From positions 9,883,527 to 9,947,526 of the forward strand of contig JAPWDM010000013.1 in assembly GCA_035578155.1 (NCBI GenBank): a DNA stretch of 64,000 nucleotides. The letters are read 5' to 3'. The position numbers and the translations under genes are program-made. Numbering within the stretch: position 1 is the first letter of the stretch; each line of letters opens with the position of its first letter. Source of the stretch: Brachynemurus nebulosus. Lineage: Eukaryota > Arthropoda > Insecta > Neuroptera > Myrmeleontidae. Below the pieces are notes generated by a model. It did no database searches, was not told where the DNA came from, and worked only from the letters and a program-made list of their open reading frames with translations. Shown one piece after another: positions 10,601 through 21,120 of this stretch.

Positions 10601-13315
10601 TTAATTTGTTTATTTCTAATGCTTCTAATATATATAATTTCTGTCCTTTTTCACAAAAGTGAAGGATTTTGGGTTTGTAATCTGGTTTTACAGAATGTCC
10701 GTTTTCTAAAAGGTGAAGACCTAATATCAAAAGATCTTCCTGTTTGACCAACATATACATGAATTACAGTCTCCACAATCTAACCTATAAACATCAGATT
10801 TTTTGTATGGATTAGTTTTTTCTTTGGCATTGAAAATTTTTTTCACCATATTCATTATGGATTTTCACAAAGTAAAATTATCTACAATTAATTATGCTCT
10901 TAAAAGTCTTGGTGAAAATTGGTTGTGAAAATTTTGTGTACCTTCAAATTTGAGATGTGTTTGAAGACGAAGGGGTTGTTAACGGCGATTTGTCTTCGGA
11001 TGCGCTCGTTCATGGCGTTTACGTAAGTCTGGTAGACGGCCATGCATTTTTTCGCGAGACTGGACGCATAGTAGATGGGGACGTCGTGCAATTCGGGATG
11101 TTGGCTCCAATATTCGTCTAAAATTAGTAGTAGTTCTTGTGCTCGACCAAGAGCAAATACTGGAATGAGACATCTTCCTCCACGCGTTACGATATCGTGC
11201 ACCAGGTTAGTGAATCGACTTTCACGTTCTTCACGTTTTTCGTGGATATGTGTTCCGTATGTGGATTCCTATTTTCAAAAAAACGACTCTCTTGAAATAA
11301 TTAATGTCAAAAATTTCGGGAAAATACGATTTGGAGTTTTTATTTTTTTCGAAAAAACTTTTTGTACAGGAAATCATTTAAAAAATACGAAAATTCATTT
11401 TGATGACGTCACTAGATATGTATATTGAGCTGTTTCTGGTTACAAAAAGTTCCTTTTTATGTCCAAAAATTTTTTTTCGTTTTGGCTTAAATTTTTGTGG
11501 ATAGATTTCCACAGTGTGGATCGCACTTCAACATTTTATTCTAATATTTTTGTAATAAAAACGAAAATTTTATCCCAAAATTACTAAAATTCTATTTAAC
11601 TGTAGCAACACTTTGTTTATAAAAAATTATAAAATTCAACCTTATGACGTCATAAAATACATATAATATATATTTTTAAGAAAATTTAAATCATAAAATT
11701 GTTTACATACACACAATATTATTGACAAAAATATTGACCAAAAAAATATTATATATAACTATAAAAAGCACAGTAAATAATATTGTTCAATACTACAATA
11801 TACTAGTTACTATAATAGGGCAATCAATACTACAATAATATTGACAATATTTGAATTAGTCAATAACATTGTATCTTTGTAGACAACATTGTAGTACAAA
11901 GCAATATTATTTATAATACTTTTATATGTGACGATCAATATTTTTGTCAATAATATTGTGTGTTTGCAGATAGGTTAGGGCTGTTCATGCACTCGGTATT
12001 ACTGTCAATAATTCAAAAATACTGTCAATACTATTGAACGTTTGCGAATTTTATTGAAATATTGAATAATATTACTTATTATACTTTTTGGTGGCCTGTA
12101 CACCATCAGTAATACTGTCAGTATTTACTGACAAAAATAATTAATAATTTTTATGATAAAAATTCTATATACGGTTACATTAATATTGCCAATACATAAT
12201 CAGTAATACTGTCAGTATTTACTGACAAAAATAATGAATCATTATTTTTATAATATAAATTATTTATATGGTTACGTTAATACTGTCAATACACGATCAG
12301 TATTTCGAAATACTGACAGTATTATTGATCGTGTGCAAGCCGCCAAAAAATTTTAATGATTCTCAACAATACTCTAAATGCATGACCAGCTTTAAAAATC
12401 AAAATTTTATAGATATACCGTTATTAAAACATCTGGATGGACTGTTGGAATTTCGGCCGCCATTAAATGTCGATCTTCTTGTCGAGAAAAATCGCCTGTA
12501 TATAAAATCTAACAAAACATTTACAAATTAATATTTTAAATATCCAAAAATATTTTTTTGGAAGCGCAAATACTTTAACGCCAGCTATTTCAATCATAAA
12601 CATCGCCGCCCCGAGTACATGTCCCGCGTTGTACGCCCAAAATTTGATACCCAACACATCTTTCTCCTCGTGAAAATTCAACGTTTCAATTTTATCCATA
12701 CTGGCTTCTAAATCGGATTCCGTATACAGCATCTGTTCCGTGGATATATTGCTGACTTTAATGTAATCGGAAAGAAGCCATCGATAAATCGCTTTTGTCG
12801 CGTGAGTCATAAAACAGCGCCCCTTAAAACTTGTCTTCAATAGAAACCACGGTAAGGCGCCACTGTGATCTAAATGAAAGCTAAATACGAAAAAAATTCG
12901 AAATGTTGAAAATATTTTATTCTGATATTTTTTTTGGTACTTACTGAGAAATTAGAAGCAAATCAATTTCATCGGCTTCAATTAAATCGACGAAGGGTAA
13001 TGCGTCCATTCCCGAAAGACCTGGATGTATCCCACAATCCAACTAAAAACCAAGTTTTTAAAACATTTAATAATCTTAACTCGAACCGGTTTCTATTTTA
13101 GGTGAAAAATTACCATAATCTTTTTCCCCTTGTATTCTAGCATAATACATGATCGGCCTACTTCTTGTCCGGCACCTCTGAAAAATTTATTCGAAAAATA
13201 TTTAACTTTAATTATTAAAAGAATTTGGGGAAGAAAAAACGTACAGGGGTCGAATTAATAAATGATCGCTCTCCTCAGCCGGAACTTGACTATCAGCTTT
13301 ACGTTTAGTTGACAT
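7671..13315 (-). CDS. CPSF3: cleavage and polyadenylation specificity factor 73 kDa subunit (pre-mRNA 3'-end endonuclease)
   Basis: Nuclear zinc-dependent endonuclease that cuts pre-mRNA at the poly(A) site and histone pre-mRNA ends, in complex with CPSF100 and symplekin. Exons in transcript order: 13315-13245, 13177-13114, 13042-12945, 12880-12574, 12508-12419, 11268-10942, 10101-9796, 9732-9471, 8417-8230, 8168-8040, 7972-7850, 7790-7671. All introns are GT-AG; the joined frame is 2085 nt, 694 residues (human 684). Metallo-beta-lactamase residues: HFHLDH (His78, His80, Asp82, His83), His165 in AGHVLG, Asp186 in YTGDFS, His403 in SAHTD, His425 in LVHGE. The beta-CASP domain lies roughly at 216-400, then the conserved C-terminal domain. 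The N-terminus is 7 residues longer than in human. Exon 5 (90 nt) is short and easily missed; it encodes the Asp186 ligand. Introns 5, 6 and 8 are 0.8-1.2 kb and TE-rich; the other eight are 59-71 bp. Confidence 0.98.
8647..9026. mobile_element. non-autonomous pogo/Tigger-type element in CPSF3 intron 8
   Basis: Terminal repeats begin CAGTCAGGTCTCCTATAACG at 8647, and the inverted copy ends at 9026 (two mismatches over 23 bp). TA dinucleotides at 8645-8646 and 9027-9028 flank it. CAGTC...CTATAACG termini with TA targets are typical of pogo/Tigger relatives in the Tc1/mariner superfamily. It is 380 bp with no transposase frame. Confidence 0.8.
10120..10858 (-). mobile_element. Penelope-like retroelement fragment in CPSF3 intron 6
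   Basis: Contains the degraded GIY-YIG endonuclease end of a Penelope-like element (10560-10860) and a hammerhead-like core at 10187-10230. TGAATATGGTGAAAAAA occurs on the + strand near 10122 and on the - strand near 10855, so the fragment is bounded by a short inverted repeat. It is in the same orientation as the host gene. No reverse transcriptase region is visible, so it is a 3' remnant. Confidence 0.7.
10187..10230 (-). ncRNA. hammerhead-ribozyme-like core downstream of a Penelope-like remnant
   Basis: On the - strand: CTGAAGA (10227-10221), a possible stem GATT/AATC, GAAAA (10205-10201), then the palindrome AAACTAGTTT (10195-10204). The order CTGANGA, stem II, GAAA fits the hammerhead core. 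It lies on the same strand and downstream of the GIY-YIG remnant at 10560-10860, where Penelope-like elements are known to carry such motifs. Stem I and the cleavage base are unclear. Confidence 0.45.
10560..10860 (-). pseudogene. decayed GIY-YIG endonuclease of a Penelope-like element
   Basis: The - strand reads [20 protein letters not shown], then after a frame change [14 protein letters not shown], then after another change HLLENGHS and [28 protein letters not shown] residues, in the order expected of the Penelope C-terminal GIY-YIG domain (VY...CGDC, YVGQTGR, HLLE.GH, LE.LEI). At least two frameshifts and a missing segment between FDIRS and HLLENGH make it non-functional. A 92-residue open frame starting at 10760 covers only the second part. 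Confidence 0.75.
11700..12345. repeat. AT-rich fold-back repeats in CPSF3 intron 5
   Basis: ACACAATATTATTGACAAAA near 11712 is inverted at about 11935-11964. A second set lies downstream: CTGTCAGTATTTACTGACAA occurs twice about 90 bp apart (near 12116 and 12209), and an inverted pair closes the block at 12270-12335. They look like decayed hairpin elements. They sit in the 1150-bp intron between the exons at 11268 and 12419. Confidence 0.5.
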
Positions 13316-13612
13316 GTTTTAAATGAAAATTTAATTTTCTAAATTTCTGGAAAAGCTATAAGTACATGCTAAACTGAAATTTTATTAGGTTATGTATGTT
13401 ATGTATATTATTTTTGTTTATTTGACGTACACATAACAGTGACAACAAAACCAACAAAAATACTGGTGGCTCTATCTATGAATGTTGTATGGAACTAATA
13501 CGTACAACTGATATTCTAGAAATCTAGTTCTGTGGTTCGCATCTAGTCTTTCTTAATTTTTGTTTTTGTTTTGACTATTGTCACTAGAGGGCAGCACTAG
13601 TTAATAGAGTCA
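13316..13612. other. 5' flank of CPSF3
   Basis: On the - strand a TCAGTTT word at 13377-13371, about 60 bp upstream of the ATG, resembles the arthropod initiator. Nothing else is recognisable before the MITE at 13615. Confidence 0.3.
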
Positions 13613-13614
13613 TA

Positions 13615-14036
13615 CCGGATGTTCATAAAGTTGCGGAACAGCTAAAAATCTCAGTTAATATTGATTTTATCGAAAAATGACCCGGACAAAAGTTTCATGG
13701 GAGGAAATGAGGAACTAGAAAATGACCTCGAATTTGACTTTGAATCATATTTTTTTTCGTTTTATGATCTTCACACGACCTTGGGATATGAAGTATGAAT
13801 ATGGTTTTCAACGTAAAATTTCCCGCTCTTCCCGAATCCGAGGTCAAAAATTGGAGTTTCCATTTAAAAAAACAAAGTTGACCTCCAAATTCTGGTCAGG
13901 GGCATGTTCAAAGTCAAATTCGAAGTCATTTTCTAGTTCCTCATTTCTTCCCATGAAACTTTTGTCCGGGTCATTTTTCGATAAAGTCAATATTAACTGT
14001 GATTTTCAGCTGTTCCGCTACTTTATGAACACCCGG
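13615..14036. mobile_element. fold-back Tc1/mariner-type MITE upstream of CPSF3
   Basis: CCGGATGTTCATAAAGTTGC at 13615 has its near-complement ending CACCCGG at 14036. The arms pair for about 130 bp, including AGTTTCATGGGAGGAAATGA. TA flanks at 13613-13614 and 14037-14038. The open frame at 13722-14057 runs through the palindrome and is not a gene. Confidence 0.8.
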
Positions 14037-14158
14037 TATAGTCCTTATAAGAAATAGAGTCCTGAGCCTGACATGTCATCCATTTACTATCCAAAACAGA
14101 GCGGGAAGCTTCAAAATTAATTATCACATGTTTGAGTAAATATTTTTGAGTATACATA

Positions 14159-15020
14159 AGGTAAAAGACCCGGTAATTGACCCTGGCCCAGTTTCTGAAC
14201 TTTTCAACTTTGTTATAAATTAATAAAAAAACTATATTTTAAATAAGAAAAAAAAATAAATTCTTAATTTAAAGTAATCTATTCTGTGTCTAATGAACAG
14301 CAATTTAAAAAGTTTAGAATATATTAACTAAATAAAAAAAAATTTTTAAGTTTAAAATGTGTGTAAAAACTATTTTTTTGGTAGTTTCCTAACAGTTTAT
14401 GTTACAAAGTACTCATTTTGATCTGTGCAATATTCATCATGTAAGTATGAAAACTTAATTAAAAATATATGAGCAGGTTAATATTTGTTTAAAATTTATT
14501 TTAAAATATTTATAAAATACCTTAGAATGATTTTTATTATTGAAATATGAGGGTCAATTACTAGGCTCACTTCTAAAGTGGTATGGCCCAATTAAATTCT
14601 AACCAGTTTTTGTTAGTTATTTTGTTATTTATAGTTACCTTCGATTAGTTTTTGTTATTTTTCACAACGTATATAATATTAAACATTCATTTTTATCAAT
14701 AAAAAATTATTTATAAATTAAATTTTAATAAACTGTATTTTTAAATTTAAGAATCAGAAACTAGGCCACTGTCAGGGTCAAAAACTGTCACATGAGAAAT
14801 TTTGAAGGTCAGAAACTGGGTCCTTTTTGTCAATTTTTAAAACATTAATTTAAATTATTAATTCAATTCAAATAATTATTTTACTTGTATGACTTTATTT
14901 TGAAAGCCATAAACTAGTTGATAAAATTATTAATTGTCTCTTAAGTTTAAACTTATATTTATTACTGTCGTTTAACCTCAGCCGTCACTCTTAAAAGGTC
15001 AGAAACTAGGCCCGTTACCT
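14159..15020. mobile_element. TA-flanked element with repeated GGTCAGAAACTAGG motifs
   Basis: Starts AGGTAAAAGACCCGG at 14159 and ends CGTTACCT at 15020, with TA at 14157-14158 and 15021-15022. The motif GGTCAGAAACTAGGCC, or its complement, appears at least five times near both ends (for example 14187, 14750, 14808, 14998), like clustered transposase-binding repeats. The AGGTA terminus and TA target are shared with 23386-24737 and 57989-58636, which suggests a pogo-related family. No transposase frame. Confidence 0.7.
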
Positions 15021-17205
15021 TAATTATTGTTAATAAGTTATGAATTAATGAACAATTAAAAATATTTAATTTAATTTTTTTCTAAGTTAATTTAAATGAT
15101 TTTTGTTAATATTTAATTTATTTCTAATGTATTTTACCAATTTTACGGAAACTGTGGACAGAAAATGCCGGAACCAATCAGCGTTCAGCACACATGTCAC
15201 GACTCTATAAATATTATGGTGGCAGCGTTGGGTAGTGGAATGAACCTACAATATGTACAATAACTATTCTTTTTTTCGTTTTCTTAAATTTGACTTCATT
15301 AAGTACTTTTCGATGGAGACTATTATATGTTCCTTAACTTTAAACGGTAAAGCTGTAGGTCTTTATGTAAATTTTATCACAACAAAATGTTCAAGTTGTA
15401 TCTAAAGTTTCTTTAAACCTTTTTTCAACTTTAGGTCCTTTAGATTCTTTTGTTATATTACGTAATTCTTCTTTTATGTCAGGTAACATTGATTTTTTTT
15501 TGTGTTTGTATGAAATAAGATAAATTTATTGTATATGAAAAGTAGAACATTATAAACATAATGTCAATATTTAGACGCTTTTGACATAAACAGTTGAAGC
15601 GTGTTTGAAAAGCACAAAGTCTCTTCGTTTGTAATAAACAATACACTACGTTTACAAAAATATTGATACAGTCTGGATTTATTTAACAACACCGTAAAAA
15701 GAAATCAGTCGGCACTCAATGGCGAATTTGAACAGATTAGAATGATCATTCTTTTGATTATGATTAGCAATAGTGACAAAATCAGTTTAAATCAACGTCC
15801 TTAGACAATGTTATTTTTTGCTTCTTAAAATTTTATCTAAAACGACTTTTTGGTGTTCTTATGGATAAAGCTGTTTAATCGAAATTTTATTTATTTATTT
15901 AATTTGAGAGGAAACTTTGAAGAATGTATTGGAATATATTTCTATACTATACTTTATAAATATATTTCTATACTTTATAAACTTTGCTTTAAATTTTATG
16001 CTTATTTCCACGCAAAATTATGACGTACATATTATTCTCTTTTTGGGTGTATAAATATAAAAAATTATAAATTATATCATATTTCAGTTTCAATGTTGGT
16101 CAACCCTACTGATCGTTCCTATTTACCCTGTGATCGTTTCTTTTGATTATGGTAATTTTAATTATTTTTTCAGAAACCATAAATATTTCAAAAGGTTTTC
16201 GTTGCCAATTGCCATAATAAAGTAACAGTTCAGGCATAAATTTTTAATATATTAAAGAATAGATATTCGTTAAAGAAATACAAAGAAATACGATATGAAA
16301 TTTGAGTTCGTGTCGATTCATTCCGTTTTACGGTAAACAGTAAAATTTTCTGATCTTTAGTGAATAGATATTTTTGTATTTGACTGTAATTTCATATTGT
16401 GTATTATTATTTCGTGCAAACGTTATTATTTCAATATTGTTTTCAGTTATAGTACTCGGGGTACTTTGTACGTTTGCGTTCCCATTTCGTTGTTTTGCCA
16501 TAATAATGATAATAATATTCACATATATGTAAATAAATTTGCCTCTAATGGTCATTAGTTGCGGAGAGGCAACTTTATGGTCTTCAAAAAGTATATTTTT
16601 ATTACCCAACCTCGCCTTTTTGGATGGGAAAAAACTTATCAGTTAGTTTTACTTAATTACGAAAATAATGTACCTATAGTGTACAAACGTAAGATAATAA
16701 CATCGGTGTACATTCGACAGCAGGCCGAGTATACACGAATAAAAGAGTGTAATCGGTGGTGGGACAAGTATTGCAGAACATTGATGTTAGTGACAGTTAG
16801 CTAGTGGCAGATACAATAGATGGAGTAGCTACACATTATTTTTTTTTAAGCAGAGTCGCCATATTTGTTAACATCTTTTATAACCTACAAAGCTTCGGTG
16901 GTAATGAATATTTTTTAATTTGTATGTGATTTTTGTTATAATTTAAGACTATTTATTAATAAATATTCTAACAATGTTTATAACAACAAATATAAAATCA
17001 GTAATTTAATTCAACCTTGTTTAATTTTGCCATATTTGTCAACAATTGTCACTTATTTTATTTCTTTTTTATATACATTGAATATATACCTGTACTCTTT
17101 CTATTTATTCAATACTTATTGTTAGAGCATAAGAAGAACTATTAGAAGACTTTTAAACGGAATAACAATGTTTTCATGCCATGAAGCCATAAAACATTCT
17201 TAAAT
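15021..17205. other. unassigned AT-rich region
   Basis: No exon or TIR element recognised. A CCAATCA (15174-15180) followed by TATAAATA (15206-15213) resembles a promoter, but no downstream reading frame with domain similarity was found. Small open frames at 16328-16609 (-) and 16559-16804 (+) show no recognisable domain. Confidence 0.35.
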
Positions 17206-17538
17206 AATTGTGAGGTTTTTTGGTGTTAGGTCATCGGTTTAAAAAGAAGTGAAAAATAAATAACAAGGTTATATTTTTTTAATTTTTGGCGTTACCATGG
17301 TTTCATGCAACAGCACATCTTCAGGCGCTCTATGTTAATTAAAAAGATAAACAAATAAGAAAAACAAAAAGATAAACAAATTTTGTTTATCTTTTTAATT
17401 AATATAGAGCGCCTGAAGATGTGCTGTTGCATGAAACCGCCAAAAATGGTAGCGCCAAAAATTAAAAAAATATAATCTTGTTATTTATTTTTCACTTCTT
17501 TTTAAACCGATGACCTAACTCCAAAAATCCCCACAATT
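17206..17538. repeat. 333-bp fold-back element with hammerhead-like core
   Basis: The left arm (GTGAGGTTTTTTGGTG... from 17211) and right arm (...CTCCAAAAATCCCCAC to 17534) pair along about 140 bp. The right arm carries CTGAAGA (17413-17419), a short TGC/GCA stem and GAAAC (17433-17437); the left arm has the mirror copy on the - strand (17324-17300). This resembles two Penelope-type 3' ends joined head to head. Confidence 0.65.
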
Positions 17539-17641
17539 AAACTCAGTGGTGTCATCTAACTTTTTAACTATTCTTAAACAATGCTTTATAGATAAGTAGT
17601 GAAGTATAATGATTTAAATGTCTTGCAAGTCGTATGACTAG

Positions 17642-17874
17642 CAGAGGCGTAGCGAGGAGGGTGCAAGGGGGTCTATCATGCACCGGGCGCTACTCGCAGA
17701 GGGGCGCCAAATGTGCCCAAAGGCGGCAGTCGTGGGGGGCGCCAAAAAAATTAGGTATGAGGTTTTTTTTTGCTCGTCATTTGTTTTTTGTGAGGAAAAA
17801 AGCAACATTTTTTTCTACAGGGGCGCCAATAAAGTGTCGTGCCCCGGGCGCCGGTTATGTTCACTACGCCACTG
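17642..17874. mobile_element. hAT-type MITE with perfect 8-bp target duplication
   Basis: Ends CAGAGGCGTAGC (17642) and CACTACGCCACTG (to 17874) form the inverted repeat CAGWGGCGTAGY. ATGACTAG occurs directly on both sides (17634-17641 and 17875-17882), the 8-bp duplication expected of hAT. The interior is rich in GGGCGCC and unusually GC-rich for this window. 233 bp, non-coding. Confidence 0.88.
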
Positions 17875-17882
17875 ATGACTAG

Positions 17883-18363
17883 GCCAAATATTTGGTCACT
17901 GCGCACTTAATATTCAGGGATACATTTACTCTTATAACGGTCTGGGATTATTTGTATTACGATTATTATTTTGATCTGTCATTCTATTGTTAGCGCATTT
18001 AATATTAAATATCAAATTGTTATTTGGGGTTGAATTATAATACACATACATACACATATGTATATACATATAGAGATAACAGATCGAGTAGGCATAATGA
18101 GTAGGGATGAGTAGCGAGTATATTTAAGTACACACGTCATAATAGTCACTGCAGGCTATAATTTTAACACAAATGACAAATTGAACTGTTAAGCCTATTT
18201 AATGAAAATATACAATAATATACAGGTTTATATATTATGATAAATTAATAGCACATATTAACCGTAGAGTATCAAACGGTAAATGTATCGTTAGAGCAGT
18301 CAATATTGATTATGAGATTTTTAAAGGTGTTGGGTTAGCGTCACTTTTCAACAAATTAATCTC
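17883..18363. other. AT-rich spacer
   Basis: Contains short ATAC/CATA microsatellite-like sequence near 18050-18070; otherwise nothing recognised. Confidence 0.4.
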
Positions 18364-18367
18364 TTAA

Positions 18368-18954
18368 GGAGGGGGTAAGGTTAATTCGTACAAAAAAGGC
18401 ATGTTTTTGTTATTTTTTTGTGACGACACAGTTAAAATTTCTTTATTAAAACCAGTGGTCAATTAAACTATGACATTCGAAGAATATTGTGTAAAATTTT
18501 CACGAAGAAATATTAAAAAATACAGTAATGGCAGCAATTATTCGGACGTGTCTCGGAAAAAAAAGAATTGCGGTGCCCCTCATAACTTGGTTCTGGATCA
18601 TCCGAAATAAAAATACCCCTGTCGCAGCATCCTGCATAACATAGCGAATTTCCGTTTATAAAAATTAGTTTTTCTCGGAAACTAGTTGACATAGAATAAT
18701 AGTTTAAAGAGCTTTTTTATGTAACTTTTTCTCCTCTTTTAAATGGTGTAAAAAAATTTGGCAAAAATTTTTGAATAAGTGGAAATTTTGGCAAAAAACT
18801 AATTTTTTGCAAGAACAAAAACCATGTTCCTGGCATCCGACGTGTCTGGCTGAAGAACTCATCCAAGATTTTTGGACTTCCAACGTTATCACCAAATTTC
18901 GTAACCCTAGGACGTTTCGTTCGAGAGTTATCGTGCTGATACATAAATACATAA

Positions 18955-19028
<74 letters not shown>

Positions 19029-19777
19029 TTTAGTGAATATTATTTTCGGTTTCTAGGGACCTCAAAACAAATTTCTGCCATAGTCCCGGGCTCAAGTCCC
19101 GTCATGAGACCTACTGTAATAGCTGAATTTCCATTCTGGAAATTCGCTAAAATTAAAGTTCATTCGTTAGATAATAGTTTTCCTCAGGTAACGCTGGGAG
19201 GGTTTTTCGAAATTTCAATTTTTCACTTTTTTGGAACACTTAGAACGAAAAAACACGTTTTTTTGCGAAAAAAATTGGCTAATTTGTTATTGTAAAATAA
19301 AAATTATTAACAAATTTGAAAAAAACTCTCCAGCGTTACCTCGTAAATTATGTACAGAATAGTGTTCAAAATTTCAAAAGGATCGGTACTGTAGTTTTGA
19401 AGTTATGAGGGGCACCGACTTTGAAAACGTGAGCTGTGGGGAAAACGCTTTAAAGTTTTGACACTTAAAAATTCCTGTATAAAACTGATATAGAATACTT
19501 ACTGCTAAACTAAATTTTGTACCCTACACTGACAAAATATACAGTACAGGTATAAACACGTTTGTACTTGCATTGAAATTTCTATAATATAACTGAGAGA
19601 GAGATAAAAATAGAGAGCGAAACATCTGCCAGGTAACAACAAAAATGCTTATAACTTCGTCAATTTTGTTCCAATCAACTTGAAATTTTGAGACAATATT
19701 CTTGAGATATTATGCATTCAGTTAAAAAAATTAAAAAAAAGCAAAAAAAAAAATTATTTTAATACCTTACCCCGCCC
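18368..19777. mobile_element. TTAA-flanked element (Kolobok/T2-like) split by a HINE
   Basis: TTAA at 18364-18367 and 19778-19781. Termini GGAGGGGGTAAGGT and ACCTTACCCCGCCC are inverted repeats with two mismatches. A second inverted pair inside (GTGCCCCTCATAACTTGG near 18573; AGTTATGAGGGGCACCG near 19402) extends the fold. TTAA followed by GG-rich ends is reported for T2/Kolobok MITEs. A HINE-like element occupies 18613-19152. Confidence 0.65.
18613..19152 (+). mobile_element. HINE-like element with (TA)n core
   Basis: Head ATACCCCTGTCGCAGCATCC followed by TAGCGAATTTCC. Tail hairpin GAATTTCC-ATTCT-GGAAATTC then GCTAAAA. The head word TAGCGAATTTCC is the exact inverse of GGAAATTCGCTA in the tail. 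A (TA)n run lies at about 18958-19025. Subterminal inverted repeats, a 3' hairpin and a microsatellite core match the Helentron-associated DINE/HINE plan. About 540 bp, no coding capacity. Confidence 0.75.
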
Positions 19778-19781
19778 TTAA

Positions 19782-21116
19782 GGATTTAATAAGGGCGAAA
19801 CAACAGTTGACACAGTCGTAAGAAATTTAATTATTCAGATACTGAGAGTTCTGTATGTGTTCTTAGATTATTAAATAAAATTTATAAATATAGAAGGGTG
19901 ATTCATATTTCATTAAAAAAGACTTTATTTAAACTGTACGTTCAACACCTAAAGAACCATTAGAAAAGAGACTTCTATCGAATCAGTTATATTTCTGAAA
20001 GATTTAAATCACTTTTATAAACTTAGAGTTGATAAACAAGAAATTTGTAGCTTGTTGACGTCATAAAGTTTACTAATATGCTTCAAAGTTGTCAAAATCG
20101 GAAATGAAATGAAACTGGAATCGAATTATAAATTTTCGAAGTCGTTTTTCTCGTTTTTATCAAAATTAGATATGTAATACCCACTAGAAAAAGACTTTTG
20201 TTAAATAATTTATATTTCTGAAAGAAATTTCGCCATTTTGATACGAAAAATGAAGAGTTCACACCTAAATTACCCAAATTCAACCAATCACCCCAAATTA
20301 AATCACTTCCATTACGCTTGAATTTAGAAAAATGAAAATTTTTGAATTTAATTACGTCAGTAAATTTTTTATAAAATTTTTTAATACCGAGAAACCATAA
20401 ATAAAATAATTGAATGATGAAATTGGAAGGGAATTATAGGTATTCAAAGTTGTTCTGTTCATTTTTACCAAAATTAAGGAAGTAGGACCAGGTGCGGTTA
20501 CAAATTTTAACAAATTTTAAAAATTAAAATTTGAAATATTTATTAGAATATAAAACTCGTTGACAAACCGTCCAAATAAATAGTAGAAATTTGAGGTTAT
20601 GTTCGTATTTCAAATTAAGAATAGTTTGAAATTTATTTAAATTTATTCCACATTATACGTTTGGATAATTCAAAAAAAAAAAAAGAAAAAGAACAATACA
20701 TTTGAATTATATTATTTGTAAGAATCGTATAGAAAAAAATTTCAATTTGCATGTCTTTTGTTATAATCGAATAAAATGTGGATAAAAATTTTTTCGGAAA
20801 ATAAAATTTGATTTGATTTGATCGAATTAAACTCGAAAACTTAATTAGATTTTATCGGCACTATAACACAGTGCCAGTGTGATGAATATAAACCTGTCGG
20901 GCAGTGTATACTCGGGATTTCAATATGTACCTATATTATAGTGGAGTGGTATGTATGGTTTTGGTACCATTTGCATTTAAGGGTTCACACATATTGTTGT
21001 AAATGAAATGGAATAGGTGGCACCACCGTATATACGATTCAAATAATAGTGATGAAGTGTTTTCCACTTTTATATGTATGCTTCTATTTTACAAGGGATG
21101 ATTCAAAAAAGTCTTT
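19782..21116. other. AT-rich region with degenerate repeats
   Basis: Two or three weak units of about 230-250 bp share AGAAAAAGACTT then TTATATTTCTGAAAG (near 19960 and 20190) and AATTATA then TTTTTATCAAAATTA. No exon recognised. Confidence 0.4.
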
Positions 21117-21120
21117 TTAA

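Noticed and set aside
11269..12418. Missing part of CPSF3 (a gap in the lactamase domain was suspected between the exons at 12574 and 11268)
   Set aside because: A 90-nt exon at 12508-12419 with good splice sites supplies the missing residues, including the Asp ligand.
13722..14057. 111-codon + strand frame
   Set aside because: Lies within the palindrome of a MITE; no domain and no homologous pattern.
17642..17882. 82-codon frame MTSRGVARRVQGG...
   Set aside because: Entirely within a hAT MITE with an 8-bp target duplication.
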